From the NCBI GenBank assembly GCA_964465015.1, contig CAYXHP010000154.1, positions 1-17,402 on the forward strand: a DNA stretch of 17,402 bases, in the 5' to 3' direction. The notes beneath the pieces are model-generated. The model did no database searches. It was not told where the DNA came from and worked only from the letters and a program-made list of their open reading frames with translations. This document shows, in pieces, positions 1-7,903 of the stretch; positions within the stretch are counted from its first letter, which is position 1, and each line of letters opens with the position of its first letter. Source of the stretch: Humimonas sp964465015 (GTDB taxonomy: Bacteria > Gemmatimonadota > Gemmatimonadetes > Palauibacterales > Palauibacteraceae). A program made the translations under genes and the position numbers.

Positions 1-1488
1 GCCGAGGGGACGAAGTCTCCGGACGTGCTGTGGGCGGGCTCGGACGACGGACTCGTGCACCTGACGCGCGACGGGGGCAAGACGTGGAAGGACATCACGC
101 CCCCGGGGCTTCCCACCTTCTCCACCATCAACGTGATCGAGCCCTCGCCGCACCAGGCGGGAGGGGCGTACGTGACGGCCTACCGCTACCGGATGGACGA
201 CTGGACGCCCTACGTCTACGAGACGAAGGACTGGGGGGCGCACTGGACGCGGATCGCCGACGGCACGCGCGGGATCCCGGCCGGGGACCCGGTGCGGGTG
301 GTGCGGGAGGATCCCGAGCGAGCGGGCCTCCTGTACGCGGGGACGGAGTTCGGGATGTACGTCTCCTTCGACGACGGGGGGCACTGGCAGACGCTGCAGC
401 AGAACCTGCCGCCGGTGCCGGTGACCGACCTCCAGGTGCACGGCAGTGACCTGGTGGTGGCGACGCAGGGGCGCAGCTTCTGGATCCTGGACGACGTGAC
501 GCCGCTGCGGCAGGTGGCGGACTCCGTCGCGGAGGCGGGCGACTACCTGTTCCAGCCCCGCCCGGCCTACCGGGCCGACATGGGCGGCCGCCGCGTCGGC
601 GGCGGAGACGGGCCCGAGGGGGCGCCCGGCCCGGCCATCTTCGACCTCTACCTGTCCAGGAAGCCGGAGGGGTCCGTGAAGCTCGAGGTCGTGGACGCCC
701 ACGGCGACACGGCCGCCCGCTGGTCGACGACCGCCTCGAACGGCGGAGAGGCGGAGGGCGACGAATCCGGAGACGAGAACGGGGCCGGGAACCTCGACCT
801 GCACGCGGGGGAGAACCGGCTCACCTGGGACCTCCGCTATCCGGGTCCCCGCCTGGTGAAGGGCGCGGTCATGGACCTTGGCTACACGGGTGGTCCGTGG
901 GCCGTGCCCGGCCCCTACACGGTGCGCGTCGAGGACGGATCGTGGAGCGCCGAGCGGAGCTTCGAGGTCCGGAAGAACCCCAACTACTCGGACGTCACCA
1001 CGGAGGACCTGCAGGCGGAGTTCGACCTGGCCACCGCCGTGCGCGACACGGTGACCTCGATCCACGACGCGCTCCGGGCGTTGCGCTCGGCCCGCGAGCA
1101 GGCCGGGAACGCGGCCCGCAAGGTCCGGGAGGGCGACTTCCCGGCCGACCTCCAGCGTCGGGTCGGCGCGGCGGCCGACTCGCTCCGGGATGAGCTGCAG
1201 CGGCTCGCCGGCGAGCTCCACAACGACACGATCCAGACCGGCGAGGATGGCATCAACTGGCCCCCGCGCATCGACAACCAGTTCGACTACCTGTACGGGC
1301 ACATCCACCGGGCTTACGGCCGGCCCACGGACGGGTCCCGTGAGCTCTTCGCCGACCTCGAGGCCGAGCTGGCTCCGATCCGGGCCCGGGTCGCCCACGC
1401 CCTCACCGAGGACGTGGGGCGATTCAACCAGCTCCTCGAGCGGGCGCAGGTGCCGCCGGTAGTGCCCCCGGCGCCCGGAGGAAGGTGA
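1..1488 (+). CDS. Sortilin/VPS10-like BNR-repeat protein, C-terminal part (5' truncated)
   Basis: The reading frame is open from the first base, so the gene begins outside the window; 495 residues are visible. The visible part starts at the end of a beta-propeller. Asp-box (BNR) motifs lie at about 22-29 (TRDGGKTW), 75-82 (TKDWGAHW) and 122-129 (SFDDGGHW), followed by the family signature around GRSFWILDD (157-165). An FlgD/Ig-like beta-sandwich follows, with NRLTWDLRY at 272-280, and then a helical tail (about 333-485). The order matches residues about 593-1083 of the complete paralogue at 12935-16186, so roughly 590 residues are probably missing. A Gly/Asp/Glu-rich insert (about 246-266) has no counterpart there. 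Homologues are exported proteins annotated as sortilin or glycosyl-hydrolase-like, but Asp-boxes alone do not prove enzymatic activity. The stop overlaps the next start (TGATG), so the two genes are coupled. Confidence 0.9.
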   Translation, partial: AEGTKSPDVLWAGSDDGLVHLTRDGGKTWKDITPPGLPTFSTINVIEPSPHQAGGAYVTAYRYRMDDWTPYVYETKDWGAHWTRIADGTRGIPAGDPVRVVREDPERAGLLYAGTEFGMYVSFDDGGHWQTLQQNLPPVPVTDLQVHGSDLVVATQGRSFWILDDVTPLRQVADSVAEAGDYLFQPRPAYRADMGGRRVGGGDGPEGAPGPAIFDLYLSRKPEGSVKLEVVDAHGDTAARWSTTASNGGEAEGDESGDENGAGNLDLHAGENRLTWDLRYPGPRLVKGAVMDLGYTGGPWAVPGPYTVRVEDGSWSAERSFEVRKNPNYSDVTTEDLQAEFDLATAVRDTVTSIHDALRALRSAREQAGNAARKVREGDFPADLQRRVGAAADSLRDELQRLAGELHNDTIQTGEDGINWPPRIDNQFDYLYGHIHRAYGRPTDGSRELFADLEAELAPIRARVAHALTEDVGRFNQLLERAQVPPVVPPAPGGR

Positions 1489-1724
1489 TGGGCTACAGGA
1501 AGTTCCGGGACCGGGACGGCGCGGGCTGGGAGGTCCGGGACGAATCGGATCGCCGCTGGGTGTTCAAGCCGCTACGAGGGAACGAGCAGAGCGAGACGCA
1601 CGTCACGCCGCCCCCGCGGGTGGATGACCCGTTCGAGCTCAGCACCCAGGAGCTCCAGAAGCTCCTGGACGGTGGCCGTCCGTCCCGGGGCGGGCGCCGA
1701 CCTCCCTCGCCCTTCCGGGACTAG
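1488..1724 (+). CDS. Small hypothetical protein coupled to the sortilin-like gene
   Basis: This 78-residue protein is not a family I recognise. ATG at 1488 overlaps the upstream stop by one base and has a GGAGGA ribosome-binding site at 1477-1482, five bases away. A GTG three bases earlier is in frame but too close to that site. The protein is charged and soluble, with no signal peptide or membrane segment. The first half, starting MGYRKFRDRDG, is aromatic- and Arg/Asp-rich and beta-like. A likely helix follows (DPFELSTQELQKLLD, about 47-61), and the tail is Arg/Pro-rich. Codon use matches its neighbours. The stop codon shares CTAG with the stop of the convergent gene at 1721. A cytosolic role linked to the secreted protein upstream is possible but unproven. 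Confidence 0.7.
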   Translation: MGYRKFRDRDGAGWEVRDESDRRWVFKPLRGNEQSETHVTPPPRVDDPFELSTQELQKLLDGGRPSRGGRRPPSPFRD

Positions 1725-2293
1725 ATCCGGCCGCTCCCCCCGCTCCGCTCTCCCTCGGACCGCAGGGCCGGCGGCGGTCCGAGGATCTCCGCGTACAGGA
1801 CCGCCCTCTGCAGCGCCGTGCGGCCCGGCCACCCGGGGAGCCGGCCGGCCGCCGACCCGGCGGCCGGGCCCCGGGGCGCGGAGCTGCCGCGTGGCCCGAC
1901 GCCGATCTCGGCGGCGCCCGGTCCGACCGCCGAGGCCGGCTCGTGGCCGCTCGCCGGGCGGGACGGAGGACGGTCGACCATCGCGGAGGCCGCGACCTCC
2001 GAGATGGCCCGGGACCGGGCGTTCCGCTCGGCCAGGGCGGCCACCTCGCGCAGGAAGCCGGGGTCGAGCCGCGGATCCGGGAGCCGCCTCGAGCCCGGAC
2101 GGCCGCCCGAGGGATCTTCGCCGAAGCCGGGACGGCGCGCGCCCCCGCCAGTGGGCCGCCGCGGGTCCGCCGACCCCGGACCGCCGGGTCCGCCGCCATC
2201 CGCCGGCCGCCCCGCGCTCACGACCCTCCCCAGGACGCGGTTCAGGAGCACGACCACCCCCACCACGACCAGCCAGCCGACCAGCCCGTTCAC
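1721..2293 (-). CDS. Single-span membrane protein, third gene of the nfeD-floA operon
   Basis: This 190-residue protein starts at GTG 2293, only three bases after the floA stop, which suggests translational coupling; the ribosome-binding site is weak. The N-terminus (about 3-22) is one hydrophobic segment rich in Val and Leu. It is followed by a Gly/Pro/Arg-rich disordered stretch (about 27-73), a short helix (LREVAALAERNARSRAISEV, about 81-100), another low-complexity linker, and a C-terminal amphipathic stretch (TALQRAVLYAEILGPPPALR, about 159-178). The ordered C-terminal piece at the end of a long linker suggests a docking peptide. No catalytic motif is visible and I cannot name a family. 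Open frames also exist on the opposite strand here. The position directly behind floA and the well-formed membrane anchor favour this one. Confidence 0.62.
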   Translation of the reverse strand: MNGLVGWLVVVGVVVLLNRVLGRVVSAGRPADGGGPGGPGSADPRRPTGGGARRPGFGEDPSGGRPGSRRLPDPRLDPGFLREVAALAERNARSRAISEVAASAMVDRPPSRPASGHEPASAVGPGAAEIGVGPRGSSAPRGPAAGSAAGRLPGWPGRTALQRAVLYAEILGPPPALRSEGERSGGSGRI

Positions 2294-2296
2294 GGC

Positions 2297-3280
2297 TCAG
2301 CCCACCGGCTTCTCGCTGTCCTCGCCCCCTGCGATGGCTTCTCTCATCCTGGTGTCGCTACGCAGGTTGAGATACTTCATATAATCCATCACTCCAATAT
2401 TTCCACTGCGCAGCGCCTCGGCGATGGCCCGCGGCACCTCGGCCTCTGCCTTCACGACGTCGGCCCGCATCTGCTCCACCCGGGCCCGGTTCTCCTGCTC
2501 CTGGGCCACGGCCATGGCGCGCCGCTCCTCGGCCTTGGCCTGGGCGATCTGCTTGTCGGCCTCGGCCTGGTGGGTCTGGAGCTCGGCGCCGATGTTCTTG
2601 CCCACGTCCACGTCGGCAATGTCGATGGAGAGGATCTCGTAGGCGGTGCCCGAGTCGAGCCCCTTCTGGAGGACGGTCTTCGAGATCCGGTCCGGGTTCT
2701 CGAGCACCTCCTTGTGCGTGTCGGCCGAGCCGATGGTGCTTACGATCCCCTCCCCCACCCGGGCCAGGATCGTCTCCTCGCCGGCGCCGCCCACCAGGCG
2801 GTTCACGTTGGCACGCACCGTGACACGCGCCAACGCGACGAGCTGGATCCCGTCCTTGGCCATGGCCGCCACCTTGGGCGTCTGGATGACCTTGGGGTTC
2901 ACGGACACCTTCACCGCCTCGAGCACGTCGCGGCCGGCCAGGTCGATGGCCGCGGCCTGCTGGAAGGGGAGGTCGATGTTGGCCTTGTCGGCGCTGACCA
3001 GCGCCGTGACCACCCGGTCCACGTTCCCGCCCGAGAGGTAGTGCGTCTCCAGCTGCTTGGTGGCGAGCCCGAGGCCGGCCTTGGTAGCCGTGATGAGCGG
3101 CGGCACGATCGCGCGCGGGCTCACCTTCCGGAGCCGCATGCCGATCAGGTCGCCGATCCCGACCGGCGCTCCCGCCGAGATGGCCGCGATCCACAGGCGG
3201 ACCGGGATCGCCCAGAACACGAAGCTCAGGACGACGACGGCCAGAAGCAGGATGAGCACGGGCATCGCGGCGGGGTCCAT
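2297..3280 (-). CDS. floA: Flotillin-like protein FloA
   Basis: This 327-residue protein is a bacterial flotillin-like scaffold of membrane microdomains (YqfA/FloA family). A transmembrane or hairpin segment lies at about 7-26 with basic residues after it, followed by the FloA-specific SPHFN-like region (MRLRKVSPRAIVPPLITATK, about 48-67; IDLPFQQAAAIDLAGRDVLEAV, about 102-123). An Ala/Glu/Gln-rich coiled coil covers about 232-290, and the conserved tail SGNIGVMDYMKYLNLRSDTRMR runs from about 292. Length is typical. An in-frame ATG nine codons upstream (3307) exists, but AGGAGG at 3289-3294 sits eight bases before the ATG at 3280, and the protein from there matches the family start. nfeD lies upstream and a small membrane protein downstream, an operon-like order known for NfeD/flotillin pairs. 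The conserved tail is encoded by unusually AT-rich codons. Confidence 0.96.
   Translation of the reverse strand: MDPAAMPVLILLLAVVVLSFVFWAIPVRLWIAAISAGAPVGIGDLIGMRLRKVSPRAIVPPLITATKAGLGLATKQLETHYLSGGNVDRVVTALVSADKANIDLPFQQAAAIDLAGRDVLEAVKVSVNPKVIQTPKVAAMAKDGIQLVALARVTVRANVNRLVGGAGEETILARVGEGIVSTIGSADTHKEVLENPDRISKTVLQKGLDSGTAYEILSIDIADVDVGKNIGAELQTHQAEADKQIAQAKAEERRAMAVAQEQENRARVEQMRADVVKAEAEVPRAIAEALRSGNIGVMDYMKYLNLRSDTRMREAIAGGEDSEKPVG
2372..2407. other. AT-rich island inside floA containing a perfect TATAAT on the plus strand
   Basis: Within a GC-rich gene, twelve consecutive codons for the conserved SGNIGVMDYMKY stretch use A/T-ending synonyms wherever a choice exists (AGT, GGA, AAT, ATT, GGA, GAT, TAT, TAT). 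The opposite (plus) strand here contains TATAAT at 2380-2385, but no good -35 hexamer lies 16-18 bases upstream; TTGAGA at 2367 is only seven bases away. It may be a chance result of codon choice, an antisense or internal promoter, or a structure-free zone before the coupled downstream start. Confidence 0.3.
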
Positions 3281-3288
3281 GGGGATTA

Positions 3289-3294
3289 CCTCCT
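3289..3294 (-). promoter_or_regulatory. floA ribosome-binding site that fixes the start
   Basis: AGGAGG on the minus strand lies eight bases before the ATG at 3280. It lies inside the longer frame that would begin at 3307, so it argues for the shorter protein. The 69-bp gap between nfeD and floA shows no clear terminator or promoter. Confidence 0.8.
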
Positions 3295-3349
3295 GGAGAG
3301 ACGTCATACGACTACGCTTGTAGACATCAGAGGGTGCGTCGGGGGTCGC

Positions 3350-4105
3350 TCACTTCATCCGGGCTCCATCTCCCGGGCCGGATTCGTCGGGCCCCGGCGC
3401 CGGGCCGGGCCGGGACGCCGGGGCGGGCTCCGCCTCCCTCACCACGTGGCGGTATCCGTCCGAGCGCACCACGCGCACGCGGGTTCCGTCATCGATCCAG
3501 CGCCCCTCGCTCACCACGTCGACGCGCTCGTCGCCGAACAGCGCCGTGCCGGAGGGACGGAGATCGGTGACGGCGCGCCCCGTCGTCCCGACCAGATCCT
3601 CGCGAGGAGCGGAGGCCAGGAAGCCCGCCTCGCGCGACGCGGAGCCTCCGGGGCCGAGCGCGCCCAGCGCCCGGCTATGCGGAAGGTGACGGATCAGGGC
3701 CCACCCCAGCACGAGCACCAGGAGCACGGCGGTCGCCACCAGGCCGCTGGCCTGGAGCATGTCGTGCTGGGTGGGAGCCGGACCCAGCAGGCTCAGGAAG
3801 ACACCGGCCACGAGCGCCAGGAGCCCCAGGACGCCGGGCACCCCGAAACCGGGCACGACGAGGACCTCGAGCCCGATCAGCAGCACCCCGACCACGACGA
3901 GGAACAGGTCCACGGGACCCGCCAGGTGTACCAGCCAGCGGGATCCGAAGAAGAGGACGAGAGAGACGAAGCCGAGCCCGCCGGCGAGTCCGAGCGTCGG
4001 ATGCTTGAACTCGAACAGGAGGCCCAGGAAGCCGAGGGCGAGCAGGACCGGCCCCACCAGCGGCGCGGCCAGGAAGTGGACCACGGAGATCAACCAGCCA
4101 GGCAT
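3350..4105 (-). CDS. nfeD: NfeD-family membrane protein lacking the ClpP-like protease domain
   Basis: This 251-residue protein is the membrane plus OB-fold part of NfeD, the usual partner of flotillin-like proteins. Four or five hydrophobic segments run from about 5-32, 38-55, 66-84, 88-107 and 120-139. They carry family motifs such as LGFLGLLFEFKHPTLGLAGG (24-43) and LEVLVVPGFGVPGVLG (79-94). The C-terminal OB-fold is at about 168-226 (LVGTTGRAVTDLRPSGTALF, then SEGRWIDDGTRVRVVR). A disordered Pro/Gly/Ala tail follows. Long NfeD proteins carry an N-terminal ClpP-class serine protease. Here an in-frame TAG lies four codons upstream of the ATG and no protease-like sequence precedes it. The start is not strongly supported: GGAGG lies only one base before the ATG. 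It is the first gene of the unit nfeD-floA-membrane protein. Confidence 0.88.
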   Translation of the reverse strand: MPGWLISVVHFLAAPLVGPVLLALGFLGLLFEFKHPTLGLAGGLGFVSLVLFFGSRWLVHLAGPVDLFLVVVGVLLIGLEVLVVPGFGVPGVLGLLALVAGVFLSLLGPAPTQHDMLQASGLVATAVLLVLVLGWALIRHLPHSRALGALGPGGSASREAGFLASAPREDLVGTTGRAVTDLRPSGTALFGDERVDVVSEGRWIDDGTRVRVVRSDGYRHVVREAEPAPASRPGPAPGPDESGPGDGARMK

Positions 4106-4213
4106 GCCTCCACGCTAACGTCGCGGAGGCAGGAAGCCAAGCCACGAGCGGGGAGTGGGGCGCGCGGGCCGCACGCCGACACCGCGTCTCGTGCTGTCGC
4201 CGGCCGAGGTCTC

Positions 4214-4219
4214 ATCATA
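4214..4219 (-). promoter_or_regulatory. Candidate -10 element for nfeD-floA
   Basis: The minus strand reads TATGAT here, in a small AT-rich patch of the divergent region, about 110 bases before the nfeD start. No convincing -35 hexamer lies 16-18 bases upstream, so this is only a candidate. Confidence 0.25.
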
Positions 4220-4257
4220 GTTTGGCCGTGCCGGCGCGACGGGGCCCGGAGCGCCGG

Positions 4258-4282
4258 CATGATGTGTGAACGTCCGGCGTTC
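4258..4282 (+). promoter_or_regulatory. Candidate promoter/operator of the acyl-CoA operon
   Basis: A perfect dyad GAACG-N5-CGTTC occupies 4268-4282, centred 86 bases before the first start codon of the operon. A weak -10-like CATGAT lies just upstream at 4258-4263. An operator overlapping the transcription start is a common arrangement for TetR-family repressors of fatty-acid and phenylacetate genes. No regulator gene is in the window, so the link is inference. Confidence 0.35.
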
Positions 4283-4292
4283 GATCGGCCGA

Positions 4293-4306
4293 GGCCGGGC
4301 CCGGCC
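4293..4306. repeat. 14-bp perfect palindrome in the operon leader
   Basis: GGCCGGGCCCGGCC is its own reverse complement and lies 54 bases before the ATG at 4361. It could form a leader hairpin or be a binding site. In DNA this GC-rich, short G/C-only palindromes also arise by chance. Nothing else in the 255-bp divergent region (4106-4360) looks like a gene. Confidence 0.35.
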
Positions 4307-4360
4307 ACCCGACGGAGACCGACCGGAACCGACGCATTCAACGTGAGAGAGGAGCGCACG

Positions 4361-5149
<789 letters not shown>

Positions 5150-5167
5150 GCCGGGGGGAGCCGCACA

Positions 5168-6601
5168 ATGGAGCTCCGGAGCCAACTGCTGATCGGCGGT
5201 GAGTGGGTCGACGGGGCCGGCACGTTCACGGACGTCAACCCGGCCACTGAGGAGACGATCGCGGAGGTCCAGGAGGCCGGTCCCGAGCAGGTGGACGCGG
5301 CCGTACGCTCGTCCCGCGAGGCGCTGCCCGGCTGGCGAGACCTGGACCCGCACGCGCGCTCGGTCCTCCTGTGGAGGCTCGCCGACCTCCTCGAGCAGCA
5401 CACCGACGAGCTGGGCGAGGTCGAGACGCGGGACAACGGGAAGCCGCTGTTCGAGTCCTCGAAGGTGGACCTGCCGTCGGTGGTCCAGAACTTCCGCTAC
5501 TACGCCGGCTGGGCCGACAAGCTCGGGGGCGAGACGATCCCCGTCTCCGGTCCGTTCCTCAACTACACGCTCCGCCAGCCGGTGGGCGTGGTGGGCGCCA
5601 TCGTGCCCTGGAACTTCCCCCTGTCGCTGGCCGCGTGGAAGGTGGCCCCGGCCCTGGCGTGCGGGAACGTCGTGCTGCTCAAGCCGGCCGAGGAGACGCC
5701 GCTCACGGCGCTCCTCCTGGGGGAGCTGGCCCTCGAGGCCGGCCTCCCGCCCGGCGTCCTCAACGTGATCCCGGGTCGCGGTCCGGTCACGGGCCAGGCG
5801 CTGGTCGAGCACCCGGGGGTCGACAAGGTGTCCTTCACCGGCTCCGTCGAAACGGGCAAGCTCATCATGCGCGAAGCCGCAGCCACCGTAAAGAACATCA
5901 CGCTCGAGCTGGGCGGGAAGTCGCCCAACGTGGTGTTCGCCGACGCGGACCTCGAGGCGGCCGCCCGTGGCGCCACGACGGGGATCTTCTACGGGAAGGG
6001 CGAGGTGTGCGCGGCGGGCTCGCGCCTGTACGTGGAGCGCTCGGTCAAGGACGCCTTCATGGAGACGCTCCTCGAGCGCACGTCCCGGATGGTGCCCGGG
6101 GACCCCACCCACCCCAAGACGCGCCTCGGGGCCCTGGTGTCCGAGCAGCAGCGCGACCGGGTCCTCTCGTACATCGAGGCGGGAACCGAGCAGGGAGCGA
6201 AGCTGGTGGCGGGCGGCAAGCCGGCGACGGTCGAGGGCAAGGGTTACTTCGTCGAGGCCACGGTGTTCGACGAGGTGGACATCGACATGAGGATCGCCCG
6301 CGAGGAGATCTTCGGACCGGTCCTCTCGGTGCTCGAGTTCGAGGACGTGGACGACGCCATCCAGCAGGCCAACCAGACCATCTACGGCCTGGCCGCGGGC
6401 GTGTGGACGCGGGACGTGGGCAAGGCGCACCGCTTCGCGCGCGAGGTGCAGGCCGGCACCGTGTGGGTGAACACGTACAACCGTTACGACTCGGCGTCGC
6501 CGTTCGGCGGCGTGAAGCAGTCGGGCTTCGGCCGCGACCTGGGGCGCTACGCCCTGGAGCAGTACACGGAGACCAAGAGCGTATGGGTGGCCCTGGACTG
6601 A
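5168..6601 (+). CDS. NAD(P)-dependent aldehyde dehydrogenase
   Basis: This 477-residue protein of the classical aldehyde dehydrogenase superfamily oxidises an aldehyde to the acid. Visible motifs are PWNFPL (147-152), Lys172 in LLKPAE for cofactor binding, FTGSVETG (223-230), the general base Glu247 in LELGGKSP, the nucleophile Cys281 in GEVCAAGSR, EEIFGPVL (379-386) and the C-terminal SPFGGVKQSGFGRD (444-457). Glu replaces the commoner Gln two residues before the nucleophile, a variant the family tolerates. The ATG follows a GGGGGGAG site by eight bases. Overall it is betaine-aldehyde or semialdehyde dehydrogenase-like. Beside a hydratase, thiolase and PaaG-like isomerase it could oxidise a CoA-linked semialdehyde, as the dehydrogenase half of PaaZ does; that is inference. 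A 78-bp gap with a long palindrome separates it from the thiolase gene. Confidence 0.94.
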   Translation: MELRSQLLIGGEWVDGAGTFTDVNPATEETIAEVQEAGPEQVDAAVRSSREALPGWRDLDPHARSVLLWRLADLLEQHTDELGEVETRDNGKPLFESSKVDLPSVVQNFRYYAGWADKLGGETIPVSGPFLNYTLRQPVGVVGAIVPWNFPLSLAAWKVAPALACGNVVLLKPAEETPLTALLLGELALEAGLPPGVLNVIPGRGPVTGQALVEHPGVDKVSFTGSVETGKLIMREAAATVKNITLELGGKSPNVVFADADLEAAARGATTGIFYGKGEVCAAGSRLYVERSVKDAFMETLLERTSRMVPGDPTHPKTRLGALVSEQQRDRVLSYIEAGTEQGAKLVAGGKPATVEGKGYFVEATVFDEVDIDMRIAREEIFGPVLSVLEFEDVDDAIQQANQTIYGLAAGVWTRDVGKAHRFAREVQAGTVWVNTYNRYDSASPFGGVKQSGFGRDLGRYALEQYTETKSVWVALD

Positions 6602-6611
6602 AGGCCTGGAC

Positions 6612-6629
6612 CCGCGGCGCGCGCCGCGG
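6612..6629. repeat. 18-bp perfect palindrome between aldehyde dehydrogenase and thiolase genes
   Basis: CCGCGGCGCGCGCCGCGG reads identically on both strands and sits eleven bases after the stop at 6601. It is in the widest gap inside the operon (6602-6679). No T-tract follows, so it is not a typical intrinsic terminator. It could be an mRNA-processing or attenuation hairpin, a protein site, or chance in G/C-only DNA. Confidence 0.4.
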
Positions 6630-6679
6630 CCGGGCCCGCCGCTCCAGCGGTCTGCCAGACACATAGAGGAGGCGGCGAA

Positions 6680-7903
6680 GTGAGCGGAAGCACGGACCGG
6701 GACCCGCTGATCCTGGGTGCGGTGCGGAGTCCGGTCGGAAGACACGGCGGGGTCCTATCCCGCATGCGCCCCGACGATCTCCTGGCCCGGGTCATCGAAG
6801 GGCTGCTCGAGCGTACCGGCGTCCCCGAGGATCGCATCGAGGACGTCATCATGGGGGACGCCAACGGTGCGGGCGAGGACAACCGCAACGTCGCCCGCAT
6901 GGCCTCCCTGCTGGCGGGACTCCCCATCGAGGTGCCCGGGCAGACGGTGAACCGGCTGTGCGGCTCGGGCCTCCAGGCCATCGTCTCGGCCGGCCACGCC
7001 ATCCGCTGCGGCGAGGGAGACCTGTTCATCGCCGGGGGCGTGGAGAGCATGTCGCGCGCCCCGTGGGTGATGCTGAAGCCCGAGGACGGCTTCCCGCGGA
7101 GCGCGCCGCCGATCGCGGACACCACGGTCGGCTGGCGGTTCACGAATCCCGCGATGCCCGAGCGCTGGACCATCGGGCTAGGCGAGACGGCCGAGGTGGT
7201 GGCCGACCAGTACGGCGTAACGCGCGAGGAGCAGGACGCTTTCGCGCTCGAAAGCCAGCGACGGGCGGGCCGGGCGCTGGAAGAGAGCCGCTTCCGGGAC
7301 GAGATCGTTCCCATCGACGCGCCCACCGGACGCAAGGGCGGCACCCAGCCGGTGGAGGTCGACGAGCACCCTCGGCCCGACGTGACCGCCGAGAAGCTGG
7401 CCAGGCTCCGGCCCGCCTTCCGGGAGGGCGGCACGGTGACCGCCGGGAACTCGTCCGGGATCAACGACGGGGCCGCGGCGGTGCTGGTCGGGAGCCGGGA
7501 GGTCGCCCGCGAGCTCGGTCTCGAGCCCCTCGCCCGCCTCGGCGTGTCGGCGGTGGCCGGCGTCGACCCGTCCTGCATGGGCCTCGGCCCCATCCCCGCC
7601 ACGCGCAAGGCGCTCGTGCGGGCCGGCCTCGAAACGTCGGACATCGACCTCGTGGAGCTGAACGAGGCCTTCGCGGCCCAGGCCCTGCCCTGCATGAAGG
7701 AGCTCGACCTCGACCCCTCCATCGTGAACGTCAACGGGGGCGCGATCGCGCTCGGTCACCCGCTGGGCTGCACCGGTGCCAAGCTCCTCACCACGCTGGT
7801 GCACGAGCTGCGGCGGCGTGGTCTGAACACGGGCCTGGTGACCATGTGCATCGGAGTTGGACAGGGGATCGCCTCCCTGGTGCACCGCGAGGAGTCGGCG
7901 TGA
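6680..7903 (+). CDS. Acetyl-CoA acyltransferase, beta-ketoadipyl-CoA thiolase-like (PaaJ/PcaF type)
   Basis: This 407-residue thiolase cleaves a 3-oxoacyl-CoA with CoA, releasing acetyl-CoA. The acyl-accepting Cys94 (NRLCGSG), His360 (ALGHPLG) and the base Cys390 (MCIGVGQG) are all present, as is NEAFAAQ. Several segments resemble the PaaJ/PcaF branch: GEDNRNVARMASLLAGLP (65-82), DTTVGWRFTNP, DEHPRP, and MGLGPIPATRKAL. In that branch the substrates are 3-oxoadipyl-CoA or 3-oxo-dehydrosuberyl-CoA. The start is GTG at 6680, supported by GAGGAGG at 6666-6672 seven bases upstream. The stop overlaps the next ATG by one base (TGATG), indicating coupled translation. A generic acetyl-CoA acetyltransferase role cannot be excluded. 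Confidence 0.93.
   Translation: MSGSTDRDPLILGAVRSPVGRHGGVLSRMRPDDLLARVIEGLLERTGVPEDRIEDVIMGDANGAGEDNRNVARMASLLAGLPIEVPGQTVNRLCGSGLQAIVSAGHAIRCGEGDLFIAGGVESMSRAPWVMLKPEDGFPRSAPPIADTTVGWRFTNPAMPERWTIGLGETAEVVADQYGVTREEQDAFALESQRRAGRALEESRFRDEIVPIDAPTGRKGGTQPVEVDEHPRPDVTAEKLARLRPAFREGGTVTAGNSSGINDGAAAVLVGSREVARELGLEPLARLGVSAVAGVDPSCMGLGPIPATRKALVRAGLETSDIDLVELNEAFAAQALPCMKELDLDPSIVNVNGGAIALGHPLGCTGAKLLTTLVHELRRRGLNTGLVTMCIGVGQGIASLVHREESA

Noticed and set aside
1943..4360. The long upstream extension of the first hydratase frame through floA and nfeD
   Set aside because: It is antisense to two recognisable genes. The hydratase family start and a good ribosome-binding site lie at 4361.
6007..6011. 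Glu279 instead of Gln next to the aldehyde dehydrogenase nucleophile as a sign of altered chemistry
   Set aside because: Both Gln and Glu are accepted at this position in the known family signature, and all other catalytic residues are present.
6639..6650. Inverted repeat CCGCT-cc-AGCGG after the aldehyde dehydrogenase
   Set aside because: The two-base loop is too small for a stable hairpin and the arms are only five bases in GC-rich DNA.
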